DNA of 15,981 nucleotides from Candidatus Staskawiczbacteria bacterium. Lineage in GTDB: Bacteria > Patescibacteriota > Minisyncoccia > Minisyncoccales > Staskawiczbacteraceae. The DNA lies in NCBI GenBank assembly GCA_903850725.1, contig CAINMG010000084.1, positions 1 to 15,981 of the forward strand, given 5' to 3'. Shown in pieces: positions 6,893 through 13,480 of this stretch. Position numbers and translations under genes: made by a program. Numbering within the stretch: position 1 is the stretch's first letter; each line of letters opens with the position of its first letter. The notes under the pieces are model-generated. The model searched no databases. It worked only from the letters and a program-made list of their open reading frames with translations, and was not told the origin of the DNA.

Positions 6893-7285
6893 ATGAAGAA
6901 ACTCTTATCAAACATAGTGGCTGGGTTTTTGGGGCTATGGGTGGCAGTTTTATATGTGCCATCAGTTGTCCTAAAAATTTTTGCCGACTCAAGCTTTTTT
7001 GGGTTTTTGTTAACCACCCAGTGGCATATTTTTTTAGTTTTGGGAATAATTTTGGGCTTGCTCAATTATTTTGTAAAACCAATTCTAAATGGCATAACCC
7101 TACCACTGAGAGTAATAACTTTGGGCATATTTGGCGTAGTAGTAAATATGACAATAGTTTGGTTCTTAGATATAATGTTTAAAGAAATTACAATCCCATT
7201 ATGGCTCCCCTTGTTGGAGACAAGCTTAATTGTATGGGTAATTAATTTATTGTTATTAAAAATATTAGGTAATAGAGAAGACTAA
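6893..7285 (+). CDS. YvlD / phage_holin_4_2 family membrane protein
   Basis: A 130-residue protein with about four hydrophobic segments (near 5-27, 44-60, 72-95, 104-125). The core GLLNYFVKPILNGITLPLRV followed by ITLGIFGVVVNM (55-86) is the hallmark of the PF04020 family, which is named after phage holins but is usually a chromosomal membrane protein of unknown function (YvlD in Bacillus). Family members here would not imply a prophage. It stands 28 bases before secG and begins a run of four closely spaced plus-strand genes. The function is not known; a role in envelope homeostasis is sometimes suggested. The start ATG was chosen because MKKLLSNIVAGFLG is the usual N-terminus; no Shine-Dalgarno is seen. 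Confidence 0.88.
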   Translation: MKKLLSNIVAGFLGLWVAVLYVPSVVLKIFADSSFFGFLLTTQWHIFLVLGIILGLLNYFVKPILNGITLPLRVITLGIFGVVVNMTIVWFLDIMFKEITIPLWLPLLETSLIVWVINLLLLKILGNRED

Positions 7286-7313
7286 ATATTAAAAAAGTAA
7301 ATATAAGAAATAT

Positions 7314-7529
7314 ATGAATCAAATTTTATTTTATACACAAATTGCAATATCTATAATTTTAATTGTCTTAATAGCTATTCAGCAAAGAGGAACTGCACTA
7401 GGATCTGCTTTTGGCGGAGGTGGAGAATTTTATTCTTCGAGGAGAGGAATCCAAAAAAATCTTCACTATATTACTATTGCTGTAGGGGCATTATTTTTAA
7501 TACTAGGCATAGTTAATTTGTTTTTGTAA
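7314..7529 (+). CDS. secG: SecG, preprotein translocase subunit
   Basis: SecG is the small auxiliary subunit of the SecYEG channel that assists protein export across the cytoplasmic membrane. The 71 residues form two membrane segments (about 5-23 and 50-70). They are joined by the conserved QQRGTALGSAFGGGGEFY and the SRRGIQKNL segment (23-50), which together are diagnostic of SecG. Length is normal for the family. It sits between the YvlD-like gene and a membrane-anchored solute-binding protein gene, 14 bases before the latter, in an apparent operon with other envelope genes. Confidence 0.94.
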   Translation: MNQILFYTQIAISIILIVLIAIQQRGTALGSAFGGGGEFYSSRRGIQKNLHYITIAVGALFLILGIVNLFL

Positions 7530-7543
7530 AAACAAAATAGTAA

Positions 7544-9532
7544 ATGGTAAAATTTCCAAAATTTTCGCAGTTTAAGCAAATAGGAAAAGTTCTAAGCAAA
7601 AAAGAAAAGCTATTTCTTTTGTCTTTTTGTATTTTATCAATAATTTCATTAATAGTTATTTGCATCAATTTTTATTATAAAAATACAAAGGAAATTCCTG
7701 CTATTGGCGGAAATTTTGTTGAAGGCATTGTTGGCCAGCCAAGATTTTTAAATCCTATTTACGGAGAAGTAACTGATGTTGACAGGACTATAAATAGCAT
7801 CATATTTTCTGGTCTTATGACTTATAACAAAAATAGTCAATTAATTAACGACCTAGCTGAAAGCTATAAAATTTCAGAAGATGGCAAAACATATGATTTT
7901 ATTATAAAAAATAATATCTATTGGCATGATGGAGAAAAACTTACAACCGATGATATTGTTTTTACCATAAAAACAATTCAAAATTCTGATTATAAAAGCC
8001 CGCAAAGAGTAAACTGGATTGATGTTGATGTTTCAAATAATTCTGATACATCTATAACATTTAAACTAAAAAATTCCTATAATCCATTCTTAGAAAATTG
8101 CACAGTAAAAATAATTCCCGAGCATATTTGGAAAAATATCCTGCCAGAAAATTTTACTCTTTCTGCTTACAATTTAAAACCAGTTGGATCTGGTCCATAT
8201 AAATTTAGTAGTATAGAACAATCAAATACAGGGATTATCCAAAAAATAAATCTTATCTCAAATCGTAAATATTACAATCAAATTCCATTTATATCTGAAT
8301 TTTCTTTTCAATTTTTTGATAATAAAGAAAGCCTTATAAAATCTGCCAATCAAAGGACAATCAATGGGTTTTCATTGGCATCTTTAGACAACAATCAAGC
8401 AGAAGCAGAAAAAGAAATTACTCAAAACTGGTCAAAAACAGAAAAGTTTTCTGCATATTCATTTACCTTACCAAGATATTTTGCTGTATTTTTTAATTTG
8501 CAAAAACAAAGAATTCTTTCAGATGATAATTTAAGGCAATCATTAATAATATCAACTGACAAACAAGCCATAATAAAATCAATAACAGACACAACCAAAA
8601 GTATAATTACCGAAACAAACTCCCCTATTTTACCAGATTTTTTTGGACTTGTGGAGCCAACAGAAAAATATGACCTCGATTTAGATACTGCTAAAGATTT
8701 GTTAGATAAATCTGGGTTTAAAGAAATAGAGAGCGGGCAAAGATCAAAGCAAATAAAAAAAACTCCTGCATTCCAATTCAAAAATTATCTTTCAAGCAAA
8801 TCAAAAGGAACTGAAGTCACAGAACTGCAAAAGTGCTTAGCAAAACTGGGTTTTTCAAATGATTTAGCCAATGAAACAAATGGGACTTATGGCACAGCAA
8901 CAGAAAATGCAGTTACTAATTTCCAAGCAAAATATTTACCACAAGAAAAACCAACAGGAGAAGTCGGCAAAGCTACAAGAACAAAATTAAATGAACTTTG
9001 CATAACAAGCCCTGACACAACTCAATTTTTGAAAATAACATTAACAACCATCAATCAACCACAGTTACTTCAAACTGCCAATATATTAAAAGAGCAATGG
9101 CAAAAAATTGGCTTTACCGTCGATATCAATGCAGTAGAAATTTCTGATTTAAAGCTAATCATCAAAGAGAGGAATTATGATGCTCTACTTTATGGCCAAG
9201 CTCTGGGATCTTTACTTGACCTTTATCCTTTCTGGCATTCTTCACAAATTTATGACCCAGGACTTAATCTTTCAGAATACCAAAATAAAGATGCCGATGC
9301 TTTGATAAAAGATGCCAGAGAAAATTTAGATTTATCCAAAAAACAAAAGAGCTTAGAAAAATTACAAAACATAATAATTAAAGATGCCCCAGCTATATTT
9401 CTATATAGCCAAAATTACATTTACTGGGCACTAGATAAAGTGCAAGGTTTGCAGGCTGACAAAATAATAGATCCTGCAAAAAGATTTGCAGATGTTTCAA
9501 ATTGGTATATCAAAACAAAAAGAATTTGGTAA
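7544..9532 (+). CDS. Membrane-anchored oligopeptide-type solute-binding protein with inserted peptidoglycan-binding domain
   Basis: This 662-residue extracytoplasmic protein belongs to the DppA/OppA superfamily (SBP_bac_5). A cytoplasmic basic stretch (1-22) precedes one membrane segment (23-45). There is no lipobox cysteine, so it is tethered by this helix, not by lipid. The binding fold starts at GGNFVEGIVGQPRFLNP (55-71) and includes ISEDGKTYDFIIKNNIYWHDG with TTDDIVFTIK, and VGSGPYKF. It is interrupted at about 422-486 by a PG_binding_1 domain: TEVTELQKCLAKLGF, then NGTYGTATENAVTNFQ and TGEVGKATRTKLNEL. The binding fold resumes with LKITLTT and ANILKEQWQKIGFTVDI. No permease or ATPase of a peptide importer is encoded nearby, so the ligand and transporter partner are unknown. 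A wall-bound peptide or murein-fragment receptor is a plausible inference. Confidence 0.9.
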   Translation: MVKFPKFSQFKQIGKVLSKKEKLFLLSFCILSIISLIVICINFYYKNTKEIPAIGGNFVEGIVGQPRFLNPIYGEVTDVDRTINSIIFSGLMTYNKNSQLINDLAESYKISEDGKTYDFIIKNNIYWHDGEKLTTDDIVFTIKTIQNSDYKSPQRVNWIDVDVSNNSDTSITFKLKNSYNPFLENCTVKIIPEHIWKNILPENFTLSAYNLKPVGSGPYKFSSIEQSNTGIIQKINLISNRKYYNQIPFISEFSFQFFDNKESLIKSANQRTINGFSLASLDNNQAEAEKEITQNWSKTEKFSAYSFTLPRYFAVFFNLQKQRILSDDNLRQSLIISTDKQAIIKSITDTTKSIITETNSPILPDFFGLVEPTEKYDLDLDTAKDLLDKSGFKEIESGQRSKQIKKTPAFQFKNYLSSKSKGTEVTELQKCLAKLGFSNDLANETNGTYGTATENAVTNFQAKYLPQEKPTGEVGKATRTKLNELCITSPDTTQFLKITLTTINQPQLLQTANILKEQWQKIGFTVDINAVEISDLKLIIKERNYDALLYGQALGSLLDLYPFWHSSQIYDPGLNLSEYQNKDADALIKDARENLDLSKKQKSLEKLQNIIIKDAPAIFLYSQNYIYWALDKVQGLQADKIIDPAKRFADVSNWYIKTKRIW

Positions 9533-9550
9533 TAATTAACATTTAAAAAT

Positions 9551-10561
9551 ATGACAATAATAGACAAACAAAATATGCGACAAGTTATAATTGATTTTCC
9601 TAATCAACTAAAAGTTGGCCTGGATTTGGCTGAAAATATAAAAATATTAGGAGATTTTAAAAATGTTATTATTTGTGGAATTGGAGGATCTGCGCTCCCA
9701 ATAAATATTTTAGATACTGTCACTAGTCCTAATATTCCCATTTTTATACATAGAGATTATGGCCTACCACAGTGGGTAAATGGAGAAAGTTTGATTATCT
9801 GCATTTCCTTTTCAGGCAATACAGAGGAAGGATTGTCTTCCTTGAAAGAAGCTGTCGACAAAAATTTAAAAGTAATAGCCATAGCTTCGGGAGGTAAATT
9901 TGAAGAAATAGTAAAGCAAAACAACCTTCCTTTTGCCAAAATCCCTGGTGGTGTTCAGCCAAGATGTGCCACTGGATATATTTTTTCAGCTGTTACCAAA
10001 ATTTTAATTAATACTGGGGTTTTAAAAGACATTTCTTTTGAAATATTAGATTTGATAGAGGATTTAAAAAATGTAAATTTGGAATTAGAAAAAGAAGGCA
10101 AAAAACTTGCCAAAAAAATTGAGAACAAATTGCCTATTGTCTATTCCTCAAATACCTTCAAATCAGTTGCGCGCATTTGGAAAATAAAATTTAATGAAAA
10201 TTCCAAAATCCCAGCATTTTACAATGCCTTTCCCGAACTAAACCACAATGAAATGGTGGGATATACAATGAAAAATCCCAAATTAAAATCTCAAATATCG
10301 AAATTATTTTCTGCAATTATTTTACGCGACCAAGCAGATCACCCAAGAATTTTAAAAAGAATGACGCTTACTGCAAAGCTTATTAGTAAAACTGGAATAA
10401 AAACTAATTTTGTAGAAATTAAAAATGGCTCTTTGATGTTTAAAGTTTTTTCAACTTTGCTTTTGGGAGACTGGGTCTCTTATTATAATGCCCTCAACCA
10501 AAAAATAGATCCCACTCCAGTAGATATGGTCGAATCCTTCAAAAAACAAATGTTAAAATAG
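9551..10561 (+). CDS. Bifunctional phosphoglucose/phosphomannose isomerase
   Basis: This 336-residue cytoplasmic enzyme interconverts fructose-6-phosphate with glucose-6-phosphate and, in this family, mannose-6-phosphate. The first SIS domain has CGIGGSALP (42-50) and SFSGNTEE (87-93). ASGGKFEEI (112-120) and GGVQPRCATGYIF (133-145) follow. The second half carries WKIKFNEN with E216 and FPELNHNEMVGY with H232, and ends DPTPVDMVESFKKQ; these are the expected catalytic positions of the archaeal/CPR-type PGI/PMI (bact-PGI_C). It lies 18 bases after the solute-binding protein gene, the end of a four-gene run. With the phosphohexomutase at 14551-15978 it would supply glucose- or mannose-1-phosphate for sugar-nucleotide synthesis. 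No Shine-Dalgarno. Family assignment is firm; the relative glucose/mannose activities are not visible. Confidence 0.93.
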   Translation: MTIIDKQNMRQVIIDFPNQLKVGLDLAENIKILGDFKNVIICGIGGSALPINILDTVTSPNIPIFIHRDYGLPQWVNGESLIICISFSGNTEEGLSSLKEAVDKNLKVIAIASGGKFEEIVKQNNLPFAKIPGGVQPRCATGYIFSAVTKILINTGVLKDISFEILDLIEDLKNVNLELEKEGKKLAKKIENKLPIVYSSNTFKSVARIWKIKFNENSKIPAFYNAFPELNHNEMVGYTMKNPKLKSQISKLFSAIILRDQADHPRILKRMTLTAKLISKTGIKTNFVEIKNGSLMFKVFSTLLLGDWVSYYNALNQKIDPTPVDMVESFKKQMLK

Positions 10562-10600
10562 AAACAGATTTTCACAGATTTAAAACAGATTTTCACAGAT
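10562..10600. repeat. Tandem direct repeat, two 18-bp units
   Basis: AAACAGATTTTCACAGAT occurs perfectly at 10562-10579 and again at 10583-10600, a period of 21 bases, beginning at the base after the isomerase stop codon. Each unit has internal CAGATT/CACAGAT repetition. It is the first of three mini-repeat families filling this spacer. Confidence 0.9.
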
Positions 10601-10610
10601 CACAAATTCC

Positions 10611-10644
10611 GTCATTGCGAGAAGCGAAGCGACGAAGCAATCTC
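10611..10644. repeat. Palindromic mini-repeat (GTCATTGCGAG...GAAGCAATCTC family)
   Basis: A 34-bp G+C-rich element with ATTGC at 10614-10618 and its complement GCAAT at 10637-10641, and repeated GAAGCGAAGCGACGAAGC inside. I recognise it from memory as a repetitive extragenic palindrome-like sequence common in several uncultivated phyla including CPR. Genome-wide copies cannot be counted from this window, where it occurs once. Confidence 0.75.
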
Positions 10645-10650
10645 AGCCGT

Positions 10651-10673
10651 GTCATTCCCGATTTAATCGGGAA
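10651..10673. repeat. Palindromic mini-repeat (GTCATTCCCG...CGGGAA family)
   Basis: TTCCCGATT (10655-10663) and AATCGGGAA (10665-10673) form a perfect 9-bp inverted repeat around a single base, preceded by GTCA. The element starts 6 bases after the previous repeat and ends 14 bases before the tRNA gene. It lacks a T-run, so it is unlikely to be a terminator. It is similar to the second common GTCATTCCCG repeat class. Confidence 0.8.
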
Positions 10674-10687
10674 GGCCAGAGTGTTTA

Positions 10688-10769
10688 GCTGGAGTGATGA
10701 AACTGGCAAACATGCACGGTTCAGAGCCGTGTGCCGAAAGGCTTGTGGGTTCAAGTCCCACCTCCAGCA
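10688..10769 (+). tRNA. tRNA-Leu (anticodon CAG)
   Basis: An 82-nt class II tRNA folds cleanly. The acceptor stem GCTGGAG pairs with CTCCAGC (7 bp) and the discriminator base is A73, as for leucine. A D-arm with ATG/CAT pairing follows. The anticodon stem CACGG/CCGTG encloses loop TTCAGAG, anticodon CAG at 10722-10724. The long variable arm has GCC-GAAA-GGC, and the T-arm is GTGGG-TTCAAGT-CCCAC. It reads CUG codons. The 3' CCA is not encoded. The upstream spacer is filled with mini-repeats and I see no good promoter, so it may be transcribed from the preceding operon. Confidence 0.95.
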
Positions 10770-10786
10770 CTTAAAAAAGTTTTTCA

Positions 10787-10814
10787 ATAAAAAAGCCCGT
10801 TGGAATTCCGGGCT
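10787..10814 (-). terminator. Rho-independent terminator for the small minus-strand gene at 10845-11096
   Basis: AGCCCG (10794-10799) and CGGGCT (10809-10814) form a 6-bp G+C-rich stem with a 9-base loop. On the minus strand the stem is followed directly by a run of six T. It lies about 30 bases past that gene's stop. In the plus direction no T-run follows, so it serves the minus-strand gene. Confidence 0.8.
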
Positions 10815-10844
10815 ATTGCCAATTGCCACGATGGCATAAACAAA

Positions 10845-11096
10845 TTACACTATTTCAGCAAAAGTGATAATCGCATCAGGTCGATTCTTCTTTATGCGAT
10901 TTAGTTGAGTGTTGACATTGTTATTATCAACACTTGTCCAATCAAACTTCATACCCAATTCAGTTCCAGATACAGGACGACTTATATTCATACTAAGCAT
11001 TGAAGCCGCTACTTCATAATGCATCGCATGAGTACATTCCGGCAATTGAATCGTAACTCTTTTACCTTTTCCCTGAGCGGTGTAATCACAGGTCAT
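10845..11096 (-). CDS. Small protein of unknown function (83 aa), monocistronic
   Basis: I do not recognise this protein. It has 83 residues, starts MTCDYTAQGKGKRVTIQLPE and contains two cysteines (C3 and C21), a mildly hydrophobic EVAASMLSMNIS stretch and a basic QLNRIKKNRPD near the end. There is no signal peptide or membrane helix, so a cytosolic protein is likely. That it is real is supported by the context: AGAGGTGA lies four bases before the ATG, an intrinsic terminator follows the stop, and a candidate promoter precedes it. I count 38% G+C, a little above its neighbours. It is divergent from the RNase J gene, the two starts being about 90 bases apart, so the two may share regulation. 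Confidence 0.72.
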   Translation of the reverse strand: MTCDYTAQGKGKRVTIQLPECTHAMHYEVAASMLSMNISRPVSGTELGMKFDWTSVDNNNVNTQLNRIKKNRPDAIITFAEIV

Positions 11097-11099
11097 AAA

Positions 11100-11107
11100 T
11101 CACCTCT
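11100..11107 (-). promoter_or_regulatory. Strong Shine-Dalgarno of the 10845-11096 gene
   Basis: On the minus strand AGAGGTGA precedes the ATG at 11096 by three to four bases and is complementary to the 16S rRNA 3' end. It decides the start codon. Other genes in the window have no such sequence apart from the second small gene. Confidence 0.8.
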
Positions 11108-11136
11108 TGCTTTAAGGAAGAAAAGAGCACTAAAAT
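11107..11136 (+). promoter_or_regulatory. Possible promoter for the RNase J gene
   Basis: TTGCTT (11107-11112) and TAAAAT (11131-11136; five of six consensus) with an 18-base spacer would start transcription near 11143, giving a leader of about 44 bases before the ATG at 11187. The -35 match is weak (three of six). It overlaps the leader of the divergent small gene. Confidence 0.3.
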
Positions 11137-11137
11137 A

Positions 11138-11166
11138 AAGTTAACAAATTAAATATAAAAAGTCAA
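11138..11166 (-). promoter_or_regulatory. Possible promoter for the small gene at 10845-11096
   Basis: On the minus strand TTGACT (11161-11166; five of six) and TAACTT (11138-11143) lie 17 bases apart. The -35 is good but the -10 is weak. The leader would be about 35 bases and would include the Shine-Dalgarno. Confidence 0.35.
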
Positions 11167-11186
11167 ATTAAATAAATAAAAAAAAT

Positions 11187-13040
11187 ATGGAACAAAAAAT
11201 AAATCCCGTAAAATTTAACAATGCTCATGACGGGATGAGCAGAAAACAACAAATTATTAGAAAACCAAACCAAGATAATTATCAAGGAGAAAATTCTTTG
11301 AAAATTATTCCTTTGGGTGGGTGCGAAGAAGTAGGTAGAAATATGACTATTTTTGAATATGGTCAAGATATTGTCATTTTAGATATGGGCTTGCAATTTC
11401 CAGAAGAAGATATGCCTGGAGTAGATTTTGTAATCCCAAACACAGAATATCTTAAAGGTAAAGAAAAAAATATTAGAGGAGTTGTATTTTCACATGGTCA
11501 TTTAGACCACATTGGGGCTGCGCCTATTTTGCTCAAAAAATTAAATAATCCTCAAATTATTGGCCGTCCCCTAACCCTTGAAATGGTAAAACATAGAGTT
11601 GAAGATTTTGATAAAAACTCATCTAAAAAATTAAAAACTACTTACATCCAAGGCCTAGAGCAAAAAATAAGTTTAGGAGCATTTACACTTTCATTTTTTC
11701 AAATCGACCACTCAGTTATGGATGCAGTTGGAGTAATTCTCGAAACTCCGGTCGCCACAATAATTCATCCAGGAGATTGGACTGTTGAAAAAAGTACCGA
11801 AGGTAAAAAGTTTATAGATTATTCACATTTGTCAAAAATTAAAAGACCAACTATTTTAATGCTTGAGTCTTTGGGGGCTTTAGTGTCTAAAGAATCTGTC
11901 ACAGAAGAAGAAATGCTTGCCAATCTTTATATGTTAATTTCCAAAGCTCCAGGCAGAACAATTATTGCTACTTTTTCTTCACAAATTGAAAGAATAAAAC
12001 AAATCATGGAATTTGCAAATAAGACCAATAGAAAAGTTGCTTTAGATGGATTTTCAATGAAATTAAATATGGAATTAGCTCAACGACTTGGTTATGTTAA
12101 AATCCCTAAGGATGTAATTATCCCAATTGATAAGGCTCATACTTGTCCAGACAACAAATTGATTATTGTTTGTACGGGCGCTCAAGGTGAAGAAAAAGCT
12201 GCTTTATCTAGAATTGTTGCTGGAAACCATAGATTTGTTAAAATCAAAAAAGAAGACACTGTTATATTTTCTTCATCTGTAATTCCGGGCAATGAAAGAA
12301 CAGTCCAAAGAGTAAAGGATAATCTTTATAGATTATCAGACAATGTTTATCATTCAGATATTATTGATGTCCATATTTCAGGGCACAGTAATATTGAAGG
12401 TATAAAATATATGCTTAGAGAAATTAAGCCTGATTATTTTATTCCTGTTTATGGAAACCACTTTTTCTTAAAAGAAGCTGCTAAAATTGCTTATGGAATG
12501 AATTTTAGAAAAGATAGGGTTTTTGTACCAGATAATGGTTCTGTTATAAAATTCACCCCTGAAAGGGCTGAAATCCTAAAAGATAAAGTCCCAGTAAATT
12601 ATGTTTTCGTAGATGGTCTTGGAGTTGGAGATGTTGGCGAAGTTGTTTTGCGTGACAGACAAATGCTAGCTGAAGATGGAATGTTTATGATTGTAGCTGT
12701 AATTGATACTACAACTGGCAAAGTAAAAGGCTCTCCTGATATTATTTCTAGAGGCTTTGTGTACTTAAGGGAATCCAAAGATTTACTAGCGCAAACCCGT
12801 AAAAAAGTAATTGAAATTATAGAAAAATCTAGTATGAGAACTCAGGGCAATGGAAATGATGGCTTTCGTCAAATCAATGGAGATATAAACAAAATGCCTA
12901 GTTTAAACAACCAAACATTTGTTTCAGAACCAATGAATGCAAGCTATATCAAAGACGAAATCCGCAACAAAATCGGCGATTTTCTGTTCGCCAAAACCGA
13001 AAGAAGACCAATGATCTTACCAGTCGTAATCGAAGTATAG
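11187..13040 (+). CDS. rnj: Ribonuclease J (metallo-beta-lactamase/beta-CASP RNase)
   Basis: RNase J degrades and matures RNA by 5'-to-3' exonuclease and endonuclease action in the cytoplasm. The 617-residue protein begins with a non-conserved, basic extension of about 37 residues. The lactamase fold starts at LKIIPLGGCEEVGRNM. Metal motifs are HGHLDHIG (H103, H105, D107, H108), DHSVMDAVGV (H175) and HPGDW (D197). Beta-CASP motif A is E227 in LMLES. Motif B is H400 in HISGHSN. Motif C, normally P-x-H-G-E, reads IPVYGNH, so Y422 replaces the usual histidine. The C-terminal domain (about 470-617) is present and ends RRPMILPVVIEV. The ATG at 11187 has no Shine-Dalgarno. M17 (11235) is a possible alternative start, which would put the alternative hairpins at 11203-11241 into or next to the leader. 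The gene has its own terminator. Confidence 0.93.
   Translation: MEQKINPVKFNNAHDGMSRKQQIIRKPNQDNYQGENSLKIIPLGGCEEVGRNMTIFEYGQDIVILDMGLQFPEEDMPGVDFVIPNTEYLKGKEKNIRGVVFSHGHLDHIGAAPILLKKLNNPQIIGRPLTLEMVKHRVEDFDKNSSKKLKTTYIQGLEQKISLGAFTLSFFQIDHSVMDAVGVILETPVATIIHPGDWTVEKSTEGKKFIDYSHLSKIKRPTILMLESLGALVSKESVTEEEMLANLYMLISKAPGRTIIATFSSQIERIKQIMEFANKTNRKVALDGFSMKLNMELAQRLGYVKIPKDVIIPIDKAHTCPDNKLIIVCTGAQGEEKAALSRIVAGNHRFVKIKKEDTVIFSSSVIPGNERTVQRVKDNLYRLSDNVYHSDIIDVHISGHSNIEGIKYMLREIKPDYFIPVYGNHFFLKEAAKIAYGMNFRKDRVFVPDNGSVIKFTPERAEILKDKVPVNYVFVDGLGVGDVGEVVLRDRQMLAEDGMFMIVAVIDTTTGKVKGSPDIISRGFVYLRESKDLLAQTRKKVIEIIEKSSMRTQGNGNDGFRQINGDINKMPSLNNQTFVSEPMNASYIKDEIRNKIGDFLFAKTERRPMILPVVIEV
11203..11241 (+). 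other. Overlapping alternative hairpins at the 5' end of the RNase J reading frame
   Basis: ATCCCGT (11203-11209) can pair with ACGGGAT (11230-11236) around a 20-base loop. Alternatively TGCTCAT (11222-11228) pairs with ATGAGCA (11235-11241) around a 6-base loop. The two stems share bases 11235-11236, and the second stem's 5' arm lies in the loop of the first, so they largely exclude each other. They cover codons 6-19, a region not conserved in the protein. The pairing is seen; any regulatory role is inference. Confidence 0.5.
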
Positions 13041-13047
13041 TTTCTCA

Positions 13048-13078
13048 AAAAAAATAGACATCGGGTGTCTATTTTTTT
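13048..13078 (+). terminator. Rho-independent terminator of the RNase J gene
   Basis: Seven bases after the stop codon, an A-run plus TAGACA (13048-13060) pairs with TGTCTA plus a T-run (13066-13078) around the loop TCGGG, about 13 bp in all. The 3' T-run makes it a terminator for the plus strand, and the 5' A-run makes it potentially bidirectional. Confidence 0.85.
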
Positions 13079-13081
13079 GCA

Positions 13082-13118
13082 AAAAAATAACCCTGTGGAC
13101 ATCCAATATTCCACAGGG
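13082..13118 (-). terminator. Rho-independent terminator of the small minus-strand gene at 13139-13435
   Basis: CCCTGTGG (13091-13098) and CCACAGGG (13111-13118) form a perfect 8-bp stem with a 12-base loop. On the minus strand it is followed by TTATTTTTTT. It lies about 20 bases past the small gene's stop and back to back with the RNase J terminator. Confidence 0.88.
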
Positions 13119-13138
13119 CTCTAACCACTTTCGTTCTG

Positions 13139-13435
13139 TCACATCTTGAAGGGATCTTCGGCGGGCACGACGATGATTGTCGATGTACGAAAGAGAAGCC
13201 CAGCGGTGAAAGTGCGAACCATCGCTTTCACTTCCCAATAATTGTGCTTAGCAACATCATCGGGAATGTCTTTCTGCACAGCCTTGGGCATATTAGCCCG
13301 CCAATCTTGACAATAAAGATCGAGAATATCGCCATTAGCGACTTCGATTTCTTCGCCCTCTTTTGCACGTGCGAGAGCAAAAAATTTCGTTTCCCCATCA
13401 AACTTCAACCGAAAATGAATACCTACCTCTTTCAT
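13139..13435 (-). CDS. Small protein of unknown function (98 aa), monocistronic, high G+C
   Basis: I do not recognise this protein. From the ATG at 13435 it has 98 residues, beginning MKEVGIHFRLKFDGETKFFA. It is rich in short hydrophobic/charged alternation (EEIEVANGDILDLY, WEVKAMVRTFTAG, TSTIIVVPAEDPF), which suggests a mainly beta-strand soluble domain. There is no signal peptide or membrane helix. The start is fixed by GGAGG five bases before the ATG; a TTG at 13465 would add ten residues but puts the Shine-Dalgarno inside the gene. It has a near-consensus promoter and its own terminator. I count about 46% G+C, clearly above the surrounding genes at about a third, and its stop is TGA where most neighbours use TAA. 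These signs suggest a recently acquired or differently selected gene. Confidence 0.8.
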   Translation of the reverse strand: MKEVGIHFRLKFDGETKFFALARAKEGEEIEVANGDILDLYCQDWRANMPKAVQKDIPDDVAKHNYWEVKAMVRTFTAGLLFRTSTIIVVPAEDPFKM

Positions 13436-13437
13436 GG

Positions 13438-13445
13438 CTTCCTCC
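13438..13445 (-). promoter_or_regulatory. Strong Shine-Dalgarno of the 13139-13435 gene
   Basis: On the minus strand GGAGGAAG is followed by CC and the ATG at 13435. The spacing from GGAGG to ATG is five bases. It decides between the ATG at 13435 and the upstream TTG at 13465. Confidence 0.85.
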
Positions 13446-13480
13446 AAAAGGCTAAAATGTGCCAATTTTGAAACACTATA

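Noticed and set aside
6893..7285. Holin-like gene as evidence of a prophage
   Set aside because: PF04020 proteins are common chromosomal membrane proteins. There are no phage structural, lysis or integrase genes nearby.
7610..7680. Lipoprotein signal in the solute-binding protein
   Set aside because: The only suitable cysteine, C40, is preceded by LIVI, not a lipobox (small residues at -1 and -2), so a membrane helix anchor is more likely.
10562..10600. CRISPR-like array
   Set aside because: Only two 18-bp units separated by 3 bases; no spacers and no cas genes.
10787..10814. Stem-loop as terminator of the tRNA transcript on the plus strand
   Set aside because: No T-run follows on the plus strand; the T-run is on the minus-strand side.
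10593..10839. Open frames on both strands running through the tRNA-Leu region
   Set aside because: They cover the palindromic repeats and the tRNA gene itself. The translations are what those structured G+C-rich sequences give by chance; neither has a ribosome binding site.
10845..13435. The two small genes as a toxin-antitoxin pair
   Set aside because: They are about 2 kb apart on either side of RNase J, separately transcribed, and neither resembles a toxin or antitoxin family I know.
13436..13465. TTG start at 13465 for the 98-aa gene, adding MAHFSLLEEA
   Set aside because: The GGAGG ribosome binding site would fall inside the coding region and the ATG at 13435 has ideal spacing from it.
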